NCBI GenBank assembly: GCA_044448905.1
Contig: JBIOHJ010000017.1
Coordinates: 1-32,568, forward strand
Length of the DNA: 32,568 nucleotides
Source: JBIOHJ01 sp044448905
GTDB lineage: Bacteria; Bacteroidota; Bacteroidia; AKYH767-A; OLB10
Direction: 5' to 3'
Below the pieces are notes generated by a model. It saw only the letters and a program-made list of their open reading frames with translations. It was not told the origin of the DNA and ran no database searches. The first letter of the stretch is position 1, and every line of letters begins with the position of its first letter. Shown piece by piece: positions 8,171-15,492 of this stretch. The position numbers and the translations under genes were made by a program.

Positions 8171-9793
8171 TTAATCGCTCACTACAATTTTTCCATTAAT
8201 TACCGCGGCAGTTGAAACATTTTGCAGCCTGAACAAATAAACCCCCTTTTCTTTATTTCCTTTTTCTAAAATAATTTTATTGTTAACGGTACTAACGGCT
8301 TCCGTTACGCGCCCGGTAATATCGTAAAGGGTAAAATGAAAAGTATTTTTTCGCGGATTGGAAAAAGTGAGGGTAGATTGTGTGGTGAGGGGATTGGGAG
8401 AAAATTGCAGATTGTTGTATGTAGTTTCTGGTTCAGGAATGCCTACGGTGGAACAAAGCGTATTCATAATGCTTCCGCCAGCCAAATAATATTCAGGAGG
8501 TAAATTGACTGCTCCGGGTTGTGAAACAATGGTAACGTGATAAGCTAATGGCATCGTTACGTTCTGCTCAGTAATGGTTACGCTTGAATCATTACAGCCG
8601 CTGTTTCCGAGGCTATCGGTTTTAATAAATATAAAGTCATAACTCCCCGCACCCGCACTGTTTGTTGATGATACCATTACATATCCGCCATCAGAAGCAG
8701 GCATTCCAAGTATAGGATACCCATTGGTGGTTTTCGTAAATAATTTTGTCCATTGTATATTTCCTGTACTATCGGTTTTTATTATAATGCATTTTGAACC
8801 CAGTTTTGATGTAATAAAAAATCCATTGTCAGTTGTCTGGCGAACTATGTAATTAGGATTTGAAGGACTGGGTGGAGAATAACCACCACTATAGCTTTTG
8901 CACCATACCGGCATTCCTATGGAATCGGTTTTTAATAAAAATGTCTGCACACTATCACTTCTTCCAACTAAGGCATAACCACCATCATTGGTTTGAATGG
9001 CATCAAATCCTAAATCGTTCTCATTAATACCTGTAAAGCCATAATACTTTGTCCATAAAGTATCGCCAATCGAATCGGTTTTTAAGATGTATGCGTCATA
9101 ATTGGTTGAAGTTAGTATTGAGGAGCCGGCCATAAGGTATCCTTTATCGGCAGTCTGTATTACGGAGGTGGCTTGTTCTCCGCCTGTATCTCCGTAGGAC
9201 TTTATCCATAATGTATCACCCAAAAAATTGGTTTTAATTAAATACACATCGTAATTGCCGGGACCAATTCCCACGGAACTTCCGGTTAAGATATATCCTC
9301 CGTCAAAAGTCTGCTGAACACAATTTCCCCCGCTGCCTCCACCTGTCCCGTAACCATAATTTTTTATCCATTGTATGTATCCCTGGTCATTTGTTTTAAC
9401 CAGGTACGTATCATAATTGATATATCCGGAGAAAATATATCCGCTGTCGGCAGTTTGATGCACTGATTTTATCCGGTCATCTGTAGATTTTCCGTAAACC
9501 CGGGTCCAAATAGTATCACCCGCTGCGTTTGTTTTGAGCAGGTACATATCAAAATTCCCACTACCAAAGCTTTGGGTCATGCCCCCGACAATATAACCTC
9601 CGTCAAAGGTTTGATCAACTGCATTACCCATATCGTTTGAACTTCCTCCAAAAGTTTTCTGAAAAATAATTTGGGAAAAGGAAGGTGGAGGGCGGAGGAC
9701 TGAAGACAGAAGAAGGAGAAAAATAATTTTGTAAATATTTTTTCCCGAATAGCGGAACTTCACATTTTTTATTTCATAAAAACTGTTCAGCAT
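8171..9793 (-). CDS. Secreted seven-repeat beta-propeller-like protein with T9SS sorting domain
   Basis: A 540-residue exported protein. An N-terminal extension precedes a hydrophobic signal segment (about 20-41, ending PPPSFSQ). Residues about 47-400 hold seven copies of a unit of about 50 residues, each with a QTxDGGYI(L/V)xG strand, a (Y/F)DxYL(L/I)KT strand and a GDTxWxKxYG end; units 5-7 are more divergent. Seven such units suggest a seven-bladed propeller. The C-terminus from FSPNPLTTQSTLTF to IVVSD is a type A T9SS sorting domain with a YDITGR motif. Ligand and partner unknown. The ATG at 9793 is the only ATG before the signal segment and lies 11 bases beyond the end of the heptad-repeat reading frame described separately. 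Confidence 0.86.
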   Translation of the reverse strand: MLNSFYEIKNVKFRYSGKNIYKIIFLLLLSSVLRPPPSFSQIIFQKTFGGSSNDMGNAVDQTFDGGYIVGGMTQSFGSGNFDMYLLKTNAAGDTIWTRVYGKSTDDRIKSVHQTADSGYIFSGYINYDTYLVKTNDQGYIQWIKNYGYGTGGGSGGNCVQQTFDGGYILTGSSVGIGPGNYDVYLIKTNFLGDTLWIKSYGDTGGEQATSVIQTADKGYLMAGSSILTSTNYDAYILKTDSIGDTLWTKYYGFTGINENDLGFDAIQTNDGGYALVGRSDSVQTFLLKTDSIGMPVWCKSYSGGYSPPSPSNPNYIVRQTTDNGFFITSKLGSKCIIIKTDSTGNIQWTKLFTKTTNGYPILGMPASDGGYVMVSSTNSAGAGSYDFIFIKTDSLGNSGCNDSSVTITEQNVTMPLAYHVTIVSQPGAVNLPPEYYLAGGSIMNTLCSTVGIPEPETTYNNLQFSPNPLTTQSTLTFSNPRKNTFHFTLYDITGRVTEAVSTVNNKIILEKGNKEKGVYLFRLQNVSTAAVINGKIVVSD

Positions 9794-9858
9794 CCCATCA
9801 TTAATTAAAATTCTATTTCAATATTACGCATTAAAACAAGACAGCGGGTGTTTTTCGG

Positions 9859-10131
9859 TTTATTAAAGGAAGGGTTCCATTCATTAAGGATTTCGTTCAC
9901 TTTATTAAGGAAAGTGTTCCATTCATTAAGTGTTCTGTTCGTTTCATTAAGGATAGCGTTCAATCCGTTAAAGGAAGTGTTCAAATCATTAAGGATTCGG
10001 TTCGCTTCATTAAGGGAAGTGTTCCATTCATTAAGGATTCCGTTTACTTCATTAAGGGAAGTGTTCCATTCATTAAGGATTTGGTTCGCTTTATTAAAGA
10101 AAACGGGCGGTTTATTAAATATCCTGCCCGT
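9859..10131. repeat. 21-bp tandem repeat, 13 units, 42-bp higher-order dimer
   Basis: Thirteen consecutive units of exactly 21 bases with no insertion or deletion. The core TTCATTAAGG opens almost every unit. Units alternate between an A type ending GAAGTGTTCCA (clearest at 9859, 9901, 10006, 10048) and a B type ending GATTCGGTTCGC or similar (9880, 9985, 10027, 10069), giving a 42-base supra-repeat. Units 12 and 13 (10090-10131) are degenerate and form part of a hairpin. The period equals seven codons and also about two helical turns of B-DNA, so both a coding and a protein-binding explanation are possible. There are no unique spacers, so it is not a CRISPR array. Confidence 0.93.
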
Positions 10132-10136
10132 TTTCT
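10098..10136 (-). terminator. Probable rho-independent terminator of the Fn3-like gene
   Basis: AGAAAACGGGC (10098-10108) and GCCCGTTTTCT (10126-10136) are perfect 11-base complements with a 17-base loop. Read on the minus strand, the GC-rich stem is followed by the T-rich tract TTTTCTTTAAT, 20 bases after the stop of the gene at 10156-10821. Its arms overlap the two last, degenerate units of the 21-bp array. Confidence 0.65.
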
Positions 10137-10155
10137 CAAAATTCCGCTCAAAATT

Positions 10156-10821
10156 TCACTTTACCACAAAATCGTTGACTTCGAGCCAATCAGTTGGTCC
10201 ATCTTTAGTAATAGTACGATGCCGTAAATCCACAATAGAGCCGGGCGTTAAACCATCAATTTCGGTAGTAGCCGCCAGCGTAGGTGTAACGGGAGTCCAG
10301 TTGGTTCCATCAAGGCTTACTGCCCAATCGTGAGCCGAACGGGGCGAAGTGCTTGCCTTTGCAACTAATTTAACCTTTCCCGAAACGGAGCCGTCCTTAG
10401 CAGCAAAATCCTGCTTGTTAATGGCGCCAAATTTTTTCACCTGCATGCCGGCAGTCTCAATAATTTCTTCGGCTTGGGCAGGAGTGGCATCGGCAAGAGC
10501 CTGCACTTCCATTTTCAAGTCGCGCAGGTTGTTTTGAACCACCAGCAAATCGTTATCGCGTTGCGCGGTGGTGGTGGTTGGCGGGTTACTTTGCAGCCCG
10601 TTATGCGTTACCTGCAGCTTGCCAATGTTAGTAAGCAGCGTGGCAAGCTTGGCAGCAAGGGCTGCAAAAAACGCGCTCCCGGTCATGGAAGCATGAATGC
10701 CGTTTGCATAGGTAATAAAATCGTCAATATCGGCCGGAAAATTGAGCACGGCAATTACCCGCCTGATAACCGTTAGTGGCAACAGGATAATTGTATTTAT
10801 TTTTTTTGAAATTGTTTTCAT
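10156..10821 (-). CDS. Small protein with N-terminal hydrophobic region and C-terminal Fn3-like domain, function unknown
   Basis: 221 residues. The N-terminus is basic then hydrophobic (KKINTIILLPLTVIRRVIAVLNF) without a clear signal-peptidase site, so export is uncertain. Residues about 35-135 look helical, with a conserved-looking segment TPAQAEEIIETAGMQVKKFG (114-133). The last 75 residues (DGSVSGKVKL, then HDWAVSLDGTNW, then GLTPGSIVDLRHRTI) resemble a fibronectin type III-like fold. Similar small proteins, to my recollection, occur in several Bacteroidota, usually as hypothetical proteins. The frame continues, after the TGA, into the heptad repeats. It is preceded by a spacer with a terminator from the upstream DUF6089 genes, so it is probably transcribed on its own. 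Confidence 0.7.
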   Translation of the reverse strand: MKTISKKINTIILLPLTVIRRVIAVLNFPADIDDFITYANGIHASMTGSAFFAALAAKLATLLTNIGKLQVTHNGLQSNPPTTTTAQRDNDLLVVQNNLRDLKMEVQALADATPAQAEEIIETAGMQVKKFGAINKQDFAAKDGSVSGKVKLVAKASTSPRSAHDWAVSLDGTNWTPVTPTLAATTEIDGLTPGSIVDLRHRTITKDGPTDWLEVNDFVVK

Positions 10822-11134
10822 AGAATTTTTTATTTAGAATGTTTGAGAAATAATTATTTTATTAATTGGTTTCCGTACGGGCTAACGGCATTGAAAAAAA
10901 AACGGTGGCTGCCGGTGGCAACTCCGTGAACAAGCTGCAGCCACCCCCGCTGCAGCTCAACGCTTGTCTCCGATGTCGGGAAGATTAATAATGATGTGAG
11001 AAGAAAAAAGAATTGCAGAGCGGAAAAGTGCCTTAAAAAATATTTTTGTGTGACAAATCATTTTGCCGGTTTGATTTGGGAAAACGAAGATGGAAAAAAA
11101 ATAAATACGCGAAGCGGTTGTTGAAAAATAATTC
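10822..11134. other. Intergenic region of 313 bases with a terminator, no gene recognised
   Basis: Between the Fn3-like gene and the second DUF6089 gene. It holds a GC-rich cluster of inverted repeats at about 10904-10957 (see terminator), AT-rich flanks and several A-runs. No open frame with a credible start or family resemblance was seen on either strand, and no tRNA-like structure. Confidence 0.6.
10904..10945 (-). terminator. Probable rho-independent terminator downstream of the DUF6089 pair
   Basis: GGTGGCTGC (10904-10912) pairs perfectly with GCAGCCACC (10937-10945). On the minus strand the stem is followed directly by G and nine T residues. The 24-base loop could fold further through CGG/CCG. 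A competing hairpin is possible between AGCTGCAG (10933-10940) and CTGCAGCT (10950-10957). It lies about 190 bases after the stop of the DUF6089 gene, a long but acceptable distance. Confidence 0.6.
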
Positions 11135-11980
11135 TCACTTCCACTTCCCCTTAAACGGCCTGCAACTGTCGGCATATTTTTTTGAAAGCGTAAAATTAAG
11201 AGACACCCCGGCAAACATATACCAGTCTTTGTGGGCGGCATCACCGCGCTGGCGGTCGTTGTTGTTATCGTTTACCTGGTCAACCGTTCGGTCGGAAAGT
11301 ATTACTGAAGTGGGCCCGTAATTGGAAAGCAGCACATCTTTTTTTGCGTACGTGGTGCTTACATCGTCAAGATGATCTGTAAAAGTTCTTCGAGCCCCGG
11401 CTTCAATCGAAACACCAAAGCGCTTTCCGATTTTAAATTTAAACCCACCGCCAAACGGAAGCGAAACCTGTACGCGGTTGTATTTCGAACGGTCGGGATA
11501 TGTGGTAGTACCCTGCCCTTCGGTGCCGAGGGGCTGCAGTTCAATCCAGTCGTCACCCATCGGTGCTTTGGGATTGAATTTATAAACAGCCAAACCTGCG
11601 AAAACAAAAGGCGAAGCAAATGTGGACGGGTTTGCCGTTTGATACGGAAAAAAATTAAAATCAAAAATCCAATGCGCTTCAAGAACGTTTGATTTAAATG
11701 AAAGATTGCGGTAAAGCTGCCACGCATCGTCCGACTTTGCATCATCACCCGAAATGCTCCCATAAGCAATACCCAGCCTGTACGACCAATTGTTATTAAT
11801 ACACCTGCGGAAATCCACCCCTATAGCCGGGTGAAAAAACCTGGTATTGAACAGGCTGTTGCTTATATCGCCTTTATAGGACGAAATGCCAAGCATAATA
11901 CTCGCTTCGGAGCTTTGCGCAAAGGAAGTTCCTGTAGCAATGGCAGAAACAATTATACCGGCTAAAAAATACTTTTTCAT
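11135..11980 (-). CDS. DUF6089 family outer-membrane beta-barrel protein (paralogue 2)
   Basis: About 281 residues from ATG at 11980, chosen because a typical signal peptide (MKKYFLAGIIVSAIATGTSFAQ) starts there; an ATG at 12001 would add seven residues. The mature part has alternating beta-barrel strands and the DUF6089 hallmarks shared with its neighbour: YRNLSFKSxxxE, a (G/H)TEGQG turn, RxTFTDxxDDVS(T/K)TY, and QRGD followed by a (S/W)YMFA strand. Function unknown; expected in the outer membrane. It follows paralogue 1 by fewer than 60 bases with no terminator between them, so the two are probably co-transcribed. Confidence 0.82.
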   Translation of the reverse strand: MKKYFLAGIIVSAIATGTSFAQSSEASIMLGISSYKGDISNSLFNTRFFHPAIGVDFRRCINNNWSYRLGIAYGSISGDDAKSDDAWQLYRNLSFKSNVLEAHWIFDFNFFPYQTANPSTFASPFVFAGLAVYKFNPKAPMGDDWIELQPLGTEGQGTTTYPDRSKYNRVQVSLPFGGGFKFKIGKRFGVSIEAGARRTFTDHLDDVSTTYAKKDVLLSNYGPTSVILSDRTVDQVNDNNNDRQRGDAAHKDWYMFAGVSLNFTLSKKYADSCRPFKGKWK

Positions 11981-12038
11981 TGAACTGATATAAGCCATCA
12001 ATCAATAAACGGACAAATGTGGAAAATGTTATTCAGGA

Positions 12039-12953
12039 TCAGAAAAGCGGGTAAGTCTGCCTGCCGGTACGTAGTTTATAGTTGATATTAATAATGGCAA
12101 ACATATAGGAATCCAGGTCGCGCGGATCGCCCCGCTGTGCACCTGCTGCGGTAATGTAAGGATATATTCCGTTCGATTGATCGGCAAGGGCCGCGGCTGC
12201 AACTCCAACTTCGGGTTGCTGCAACAGAATGCTGCTTGCCACATAAGTCTTGCTTACATCATCAACGTAATCGGTAAAAGTTTTACGAATTCCATACTCT
12301 AACCCTATTCCCCATCGCCTGCTTACGGTATATTTAAATCCAAATCCAATAGGAATGGCAAACTGGTACAGGCTGTATGTACTACGGGTCGCGAACAGCC
12401 CTTGTCCTTCGGTATGAAGCGGATTCAACGAAATCCATTCGCCTTCATATTCAGCCTCGGGATTAAAATGAAAAATACCTACCCCGATAAAAATATAACT
12501 CATCATTTCAAAACCGCGCTGCCCGCGTACTCCTTTTAAGCGGTAACGATGGCCTAACTGTTCCTTAATTATGGCAAATTCGAAATTGGTGTTAAACTCC
12601 CAGATGTGCGATTTAAAACTCAGGTTGCGGTAATTCCTGAAAAACTCTTTTGTCAAAGCATCATCACCGGCAACCTGCCCGTATGAAAGGTGACTATTAA
12701 GAGCAATTGATGGCGATAGCTTATACCGTAATCCCAAACTTGCGGCCAGTTTTGTAACCGAAAACTCGAGGTCTTTAAATCCATTGGTACCAACCTGGTC
12801 AGCTCCGCCAAGTTCGCCTAAGAAGTTGGTTGCACCTATACCAAAATGCACTTCGGCACGCATAGATCTCCACCGGTTTTTTAAGCGCTGCGAATTTCCC
12901 GCGAAGGGAATTAAAATCATTAAAACAACAATGAAGATAAGGCTGCGTTTCAT
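12039..12953 (-). CDS. DUF6089 family outer-membrane beta-barrel protein (paralogue 1)
   Basis: 304 residues with a signal peptide at 1-21 (ending FAGNSQ). The mature protein starts with a basic segment (RLKNRWRSMR) and continues as a beta-barrel with GIGATNFLGELGG near the start, YRNLSFKSHIWE, HTEGQG, RKTFTDYVDDVSKTY and QRGDPRDLDSYMFA. These match DUF6089, a Bacteroidota family of unknown function. The gene lies downstream of nadK, with a perfect TAnnTTTG box (TACTTTTG on the minus strand, at 12976-12983) before it, so it may start its own transcript. It is the more upstream of two adjacent paralogues. Confidence 0.85.
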   Translation of the reverse strand: MKRSLIFIVVLMILIPFAGNSQRLKNRWRSMRAEVHFGIGATNFLGELGGADQVGTNGFKDLEFSVTKLAASLGLRYKLSPSIALNSHLSYGQVAGDDALTKEFFRNYRNLSFKSHIWEFNTNFEFAIIKEQLGHRYRLKGVRGQRGFEMMSYIFIGVGIFHFNPEAEYEGEWISLNPLHTEGQGLFATRSTYSLYQFAIPIGFGFKYTVSRRWGIGLEYGIRKTFTDYVDDVSKTYVASSILLQQPEVGVAAAALADQSNGIYPYITAAGAQRGDPRDLDSYMFAIININYKLRTGRQTYPLF

Positions 12954-12975
12954 AGCATCGGTTTTGTAAGGGTGA

Positions 12976-12983
12976 CAAAAGTA
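12976..12983 (-). promoter_or_regulatory. Putative -7 promoter box (TACTTTTG) of the DUF6089 pair
   Basis: A perfect match to the Bacteroidota -7 consensus TAnnTTTG, 22 bases upstream of the ATG. No TTG element is found at the 20-base spacing seen for nadK, pdxJ and bTHX, so this is a partial match. Confidence 0.4.
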
Positions 12984-13052
12984 ATATTTCTTATCAAATA
13001 AGCTAACTAATAATTTATACGTATTTTTCTGGTAGTTTACGGTTTACCATAT

Positions 13053-13931
13053 TCAGTTCCTCAGGTCTTTTCCCCACATAAGCTTATTGCGTAAGGTGGT
13101 AAGGAAGTTCTGATTATCTATACGGATGATGTTAAACGTAAAATCCTCTTTATGAACTGCAAACTGTATTGCCGAATCGATAGTAACCGAACGTGAATCG
13201 AGTGAAGCAAGAAAGAATTGACTTCTGCCTTCCACCTCAAGTGAAACTACATTTTTGTCGGATACTACCATAGGGCGCACGTTCAGGTTGTGAGGGGCAA
13301 TGGGCGTAATTACAAAATTCTCAGATTGAGGGGCAACTATGGGTCCCCCGCAACTTAATGAGTAACCTGTTGAACCGGTAGGGGTTGATACGATTAACCC
13401 GTCAGACCAATAGGTGGTAAGGTATTCGCCATTCAGAAAGGTGTGAATTTTTATCATGCTCGAGCTGTCTTTTTTATGAATCGTAAGCTCGTTTAATGCA
13501 AAGTTTACTTCGCCAAAAATGCTTTTATTGGTTTCGAGACGAAGTAATGCACGCTTGTCTAATGTAAAATGACCCTTACTGAGCTCGTCAACAGCATGTG
13601 AAACGGCTTCAATAGAAATGCCGGTTAAAAAACCCAGCCTGCCGGTATTTACTCCCAACACCGGTATCCCGGTATCGCGTACAAGTGAAACAGTGTCGAG
13701 CATAGTACCGTCACCACCAATGCTAAGCAGGTAATCAATTTTGTTTTTGATTTCACCTGACGAGGCAAAAAGCCTGTTGTTTAATTTTATTGAAGTTTTT
13801 TGTCTAACCTGGTTAAACAGCGATTCGAAAAATAAACATTCACCACCGGCTTTTTCTACTTCTTTTACCAGCTCTTCAACAGGGCCAAGTATTTCCTCAG
13901 TAAGATTACGACCGTAAATGGCTATGCGCAT
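13053..13931 (-). CDS. nadK: NAD kinase
   Basis: Phosphorylates NAD to NADP in the cytoplasm. 292 residues, a normal length. The family motifs are GGDG at 72-75, NTGRLGFL at 95-102, the NE pair in LNELTIH at 146-152, and DGLIVSTPTGSTGYSLS at 177-193. The ATG start at 13931 gives a canonical N-terminus (MRIAIYGRN). It lies downstream of the Omp85 gene but is separated by 70 bases that contain a good promoter match, so it probably has its own start site. Identification is secure. Confidence 0.97.
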   Translation of the reverse strand: MRIAIYGRNLTEEILGPVEELVKEVEKAGGECLFFESLFNQVRQKTSIKLNNRLFASSGEIKNKIDYLLSIGGDGTMLDTVSLVRDTGIPVLGVNTGRLGFLTGISIEAVSHAVDELSKGHFTLDKRALLRLETNKSIFGEVNFALNELTIHKKDSSSMIKIHTFLNGEYLTTYWSDGLIVSTPTGSTGYSLSCGGPIVAPQSENFVITPIAPHNLNVRPMVVSDKNVVSLEVEGRSQFFLASLDSRSVTIDSAIQFAVHKEDFTFNIIRIDNQNFLTTLRNKLMWGKDLRN

Positions 13932-13948
13932 AGTGAATGATTACAGCA

Positions 13949-13979
13949 CAAATGTAATTTTTAAAAAGGAAACAGACAA
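13949..13979 (-). promoter_or_regulatory. Putative Bacteroidota-type promoter of nadK
   Basis: On the minus strand, TTG (13977-13979), a 20-base spacer, then TACATTTG (13949-13956), a perfect TAnnTTTG -7 box. The box ends 17 bases before the nadK ATG. The same TTG-20-TAnnTTTG layout precedes pdxJ and bTHX. Confidence 0.6.
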
Positions 13980-14001
13980 CAGACAACGCATGACTTACAA
14001 A

Positions 14002-15471
14002 TCACCATATAGGCGAAGTAAAATGCAAAAACAAACCATGCTCACCCAACCTGTTTATTGAATATTCCAGCCTGAAAACAAGGTCATAATACGTAACATA
14101 ATCCAATCCAATACCTCCTCCTGCCTCCCAGGTGTTTGCCAGTGAATTGTTTTCGGCAAACTGGCGGTCGTGTGCATACCCTAAATCAGAAAATAAATTC
14201 AGGTAAAAAGCGAATGGTATGGTTTTAAATTTTTCAAGAGGAATAAAATCTACATTAACTACCTTTTCAGGGATTAAAGTAAATTTAATGTTCGATTTAA
14301 AAAGAAAATAGTTTTGCCCGTTTACCACGTAATATTCATAGCTTCTCACAAAATCGCTTGCATAACCCAGTCCCCGCGAATTATAATAAGGCACAAAACT
14401 CTGTCCTGATAATTTTCCTTTTACTCCCGCAGCAAAATGCCAGCGCGGTGCAAGTTCCCAATACCTGCGGAAGTTTGATGAAAGTGACAGCAAATCGGGT
14501 TCGTTTTTAAAAGCGCCAATGCCCTGCTTAAACACTTCAAAGTCGAAATAATATCCTTTTAACGGGTATGTTTTAATGTCACGGTAATCGAGCTTGTATT
14601 GATAAGAAAGTATCAGCAGTTGTTGTTCACTAGTTCCGTTTAAAAAATAATCGGCATTAAAGCTTACAATGGTATCGGCAATAAAATTATCCTGGAACTC
14701 AGCACCCAATGAATGATATTCATGAATACCGCTCCGGTGGGTAAAACGCACACCACCGGAAAACTGTTTTCGCACGTAATCATTCTCATCTTTATAATAC
14801 CGGAGTTTGTTTTCCTCAATGCCATAAGCAATTTCATGATTGCGTGTAAACGAAAATCCAAACGACATTCCGTTCTCCTGCCTGCGGTTAAGGTACGGGA
14901 CTGTATAATATAAGCCCAGCCGTTGTGAGTAACCTAGGCGTACTAAAATACTCAGGTTTTCCCTGCGCCCCCTGAAATTATCTTTGGTAAAGTAAACTCC
15001 GTAATTGGTGCGCGAAAAATCTTTGGTAAGCCACCATTCATTAAAATTACGGTCAACAATTTCAAAAATTGGTAAGGGCCATATGTACCATCGCTCAGCC
15101 ACGTGCACAATAACATGAGTTAATGAAGAATCATTGGCATCGGGCTGATCATAAATATTCACAAAGTTGAAAAGAGAAGTATTAATAAGATTTTCGCGGC
15201 TTCGCCACATGGCAGCAGCCAAAACGGCATGGCTCAATGTATCGCCTTTATGAAAAATGAGCTCTCGTGTTATGATAAACGATTTTGTGGTTTTATTTCC
15301 CGTAATAAGAATATCGCTTATGATAAATTTTCGGCCGTCATCAATACCCTTGCCCGACCGGATGAGCGAATCGGTAAAATAATTTTCACTTTTTAAGCTA
15401 TCGTTATTCTGGGCGTTTGAAAAGGAAGTAATGAAAAAAATAAAAAAAAACAGCACGCACCGGCTTGTCAT
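14002..15471 (-). CDS. Omp85/BamA-like outer-membrane protein with POTRA domain
   Basis: About 489 residues from ATG at 15471, which begins a signal peptide (MTSRCVLFFFIFFITSFSNAQ). A GTG at 15492, directly after the stop of the CBS gene, would add seven residues. After the signal, about residues 45-130 look like one POTRA domain (ISDILITGNKTTKSFIITREL, then a typical RSRENLINTSLFNFV helix). The rest is a membrane barrel of the bacterial surface antigen (D15) type, with FRGRRENLSILVRLGYSQ and a terminal strand ending in aromatic residue W. With one POTRA and about 490 residues it is smaller than BamA, more like accessory Omp85 proteins. Substrate unknown. Head-to-tail with the CBS gene, so probably co-transcribed. 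Confidence 0.85.
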   Translation of the reverse strand: MTSRCVLFFFIFFITSFSNAQNNDSLKSENYFTDSLIRSGKGIDDGRKFIISDILITGNKTTKSFIITRELIFHKGDTLSHAVLAAAMWRSRENLINTSLFNFVNIYDQPDANDSSLTHVIVHVAERWYIWPLPIFEIVDRNFNEWWLTKDFSRTNYGVYFTKDNFRGRRENLSILVRLGYSQRLGLYYTVPYLNRRQENGMSFGFSFTRNHEIAYGIEENKLRYYKDENDYVRKQFSGGVRFTHRSGIHEYHSLGAEFQDNFIADTIVSFNADYFLNGTSEQQLLILSYQYKLDYRDIKTYPLKGYYFDFEVFKQGIGAFKNEPDLLSLSSNFRRYWELAPRWHFAAGVKGKLSGQSFVPYYNSRGLGYASDFVRSYEYYVVNGQNYFLFKSNIKFTLIPEKVVNVDFIPLEKFKTIPFAFYLNLFSDLGYAHDRQFAENNSLANTWEAGGGIGLDYVTYYDLVFRLEYSINRLGEHGLFLHFTSPIW

Positions 15472-15492
15472 GTGATGATGCGGAATTGACAC

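Larger units (their letters stand above)
9805..10155 (-). other. Heptad-repeat reading frame in phase with, and directly after, the upstream gene's TGA
   Basis: On the minus strand, translation continued past the TGA at 10156-10158 meets no stop for 116 codons, until TAA at 9805-9807. The peptide is a series of heptads of the form L-N-E-[W/V/A/L/T]-N-x-[I/S/T], with hydrophobic residues at positions 1 and 4 as in a coiled coil. It is built from the 21-bp tandem repeat. There is no ATG in this frame except one near the very end, so it could be translated only by readthrough, by a rare start codon, or as part of an ancestral longer gene. A likely terminator hairpin sits at its beginning, which argues against routine expression. 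Reported as a possible relic or cryptic coding region, not as a confirmed gene. Confidence 0.35.

Noticed and set aside
9859..10131. Possible CRISPR array
   Set aside because: Units are contiguous with no unique spacers, the unit is only 21 bases, and no cas genes are present.
9848..10333. A plus-strand frame of 161 codons with FHSLRxx heptads
   Set aside because: It is the other-strand image of the 21-bp repeat and then runs antisense over the Fn3-like gene. It has no family match and no promoter box was seen before it.
3396..12953. A polysaccharide utilisation locus
   Set aside because: No SusC/SusD pair, no glycoside hydrolase and no sensor or sigma/anti-sigma genes are present.
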